Below are positions 4,400 through 5,420 of a DNA stretch of 5,420 nt, one piece after another. The DNA is from Thermoplasmata archaeon (GTDB lineage: Archaea; Thermoplasmatota; E2; DHVEG-1). Both the position numbers and the translations under genes were made by a program. Position 1 is the first letter of the stretch, and every line of letters starts with the position of its first letter. The notes beneath the pieces are model-generated. The model was not told the DNA's origin and ran no database searches. It saw only the letters and a list, made by a program, of their open reading frames with translations. The stretch spans positions 1 through 5,420 of the forward strand of contig DAOWFO010000041.1 in the NCBI GenBank assembly GCA_030637965.1, written 5' to 3'.

Positions 4400-5420
4400 A
4401 TGGAGAAAAAAAATGTTAAAATAAAAAGATATTTTGGCATTGTTGTTATAATCTGCATAGTCATTGTATTATTCTTTTTAATTAATAATATGGTATATCA
4501 GCAAAAAATTGATAACAAATCGAATGGAATATCAGAAGGTAATCTCACCTGTAAAATATTGGATAAATCCCTTGAATTGGGAACTGAATTCATATTAAAC
4601 AATCAAAAACCTGAAGGTAATTTTAACTATGAATATGACTGGATAAATCAATTAATGAATACAGCGGATAGTGAGGTACGTCAGGCTGGTGCTTTATGGG
4701 GAATTGCTTTAATATATAATGATAATCCAACTGCAAGATTAAGAGAAGCATTTGAAAAAGGTTTTGAATTTTTTGAAAACTATTCTGTTGAGGGAAATGA
4801 TGGAAGTAAATGGATCGAATATCCGAATATTGAAAGTTTCGGCCGAACTGGAACAGTAGCACTGCTCAGTCTTTCGATAATAGATTTCCTTCGTTCAGCA
4901 GAAGATGTAGATAAAGAATTCGAGGAGAAACTCACGTCTAATCTTGATAAATACCTTAAGTTTCTTATTTCACTTCGTTTAGATAATGGCCAATTCCATC
5001 AGTCTTACTATCTTAATAACGGAACAGGATATGGTTCTCCTTCTCCATACTTTGATGGAGAAACACTTCTAGCCCTTGCCAAAGCTGCAAAATATATGAA
5101 TAAATATGAATTAATACCAATGATTTTGGATTCGGCTAATTTGACCTATATAGCTCATGTTATAGAGGCTTTAAAAATCGATCCAGATTCAGCTATAACA
5201 AAAGGTTTTTTTCAATGGGGTTGCATGTCATATTTTGAAATTGAAACAGCTAACTGGATAAACACTGATAAATATTCGAATAATATAATATATCTTACGG
5301 ATTGGATGATCGATGTTCATCGTACACTTGAACGAACAAGAAATACAGCTTATGCCTATGAGGGGATAATCCATGCTTATGAGATTGCTCGTAGAAACAA
5401 CTGCAGTTATCATATAGAAA
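4400..5420 (+). CDS. Membrane-anchored extracytoplasmic helical-toroid protein (3' end outside window)
   Basis: The frame from ATG 4400 stays open to the right edge, giving 340 residues with no stop. A basic N-terminus (KKNVKIKR) precedes one hydrophobic segment (about 11-32), suggesting a signal anchor with the rest outside the cell. No signal peptidase or lipobox site is evident. Five N-x-S/T sequons (N48, N127, N207, N247, N334) fit an exported archaeal protein. The body is alpha-helical with repeat-like hairpins. FILNNQKPEGNFNYEYD (64-80) resembles FLISLRLDNGQFHQSYY (188-204). Between and after these lie EVRQAGALWGIALIY (92-106), FGRTGTVALLSL (147-158), YFDGETLLALAKAAKY (217-232), FQWGCMSYFE (271-280) and AYAYEGIIHAYEIA (317-330). 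This pattern suggests an alpha/alpha toroid like terpenoid-cyclase, six-hairpin glycosidase or glucuronyl-epimerase folds. I cannot name the family or reaction; a role on a surface glycan is only a guess. Confidence 0.85.
   Translation, partial: MEKKNVKIKRYFGIVVIICIVIVLFFLINNMVYQQKIDNKSNGISEGNLTCKILDKSLELGTEFILNNQKPEGNFNYEYDWINQLMNTADSEVRQAGALWGIALIYNDNPTARLREAFEKGFEFFENYSVEGNDGSKWIEYPNIESFGRTGTVALLSLSIIDFLRSAEDVDKEFEEKLTSNLDKYLKFLISLRLDNGQFHQSYYLNNGTGYGSPSPYFDGETLLALAKAAKYMNKYELIPMILDSANLTYIAHVIEALKIDPDSAITKGFFQWGCMSYFEIETANWINTDKYSNNIIYLTDWMIDVHRTLERTRNTAYAYEGIIHAYEIARRNNCSYHIE

Noticed and set aside
4623..4862. Minus-strand open frame of 79 codons
   Set aside because: It is antisense to the open membrane-anchored protein gene, which has far better protein features.
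5228..5413. Minus-strand open frame of 61 codons
   Set aside because: It is antisense to the same right-hand gene, with no motifs or promoter.
1..5420. CRISPR arrays, tRNA or rRNA genes, insertion sequences, defence systems
   Set aside because: No regular repeat-spacer pattern, tRNA cloverleaf signature, terminal inverted repeats or recognisable transposase or defence motifs were found on either strand.

Overview
This is an AT-rich archaeal chromosome segment. Four things point to Archaea: an archaeal-type isoleucyl-tRNA synthetase C-terminus, a Kae1-type (not bacterial TsaD-type) t6A synthase next to its Bud32 kinase, TATA-like boxes about 24-28 bases before several start codons, and mostly leaderless-looking starts. 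The lineage cannot be fixed from sequence alone. Kae1 resembles euryarchaeal forms, but kae1 and bud32 are separate genes here, whereas many euryarchaea carry them fused.

Layout. Bases 2-862 hold the 3' end of ileS. A short T-rich gap leads to a nitroreductase-family flavoprotein gene (890-1438). After an 80-base spacer with a good promoter candidate comes a compact operon: kae1 (1520-2515), bud32 (2508-3134, GTG start, 8-base overlap) and an RdgB/HAM1-type XTP/dITP pyrophosphatase (3131-3694, ATGA overlap with an internal Shine-Dalgarno). A small CXXC glutaredoxin-like gene on the minus strand (3699-3959) converges on the operon with only four bases between stop codons. Bases 3960-4399 are a very AT-rich divergent intergenic region with promoter candidates at both edges and short direct repeats. 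From 4400 to the right edge runs an open gene with no stop codon in the window. It encodes a membrane-anchored, probably extracytoplasmic helical-toroid protein.

How they fit together. The left two thirds is mainly translation and nucleotide housekeeping. Kae1 and Bud32 are the catalytic and ATPase subunits of KEOPS, which completes t6A37 on ANN-decoding tRNAs. These include the tRNA-Ile that the upstream ileS product charges. The pyrophosphatase removes deaminated purine nucleotides and is translationally coupled to bud32. The nitroreductase and glutaredoxin-like proteins are redox genes without an assignable partner. The right-hand surface protein looks unrelated and is the least understood gene. 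I see no CRISPR array, mobile element, tRNA or rRNA, and no clear undescribed multi-gene system.
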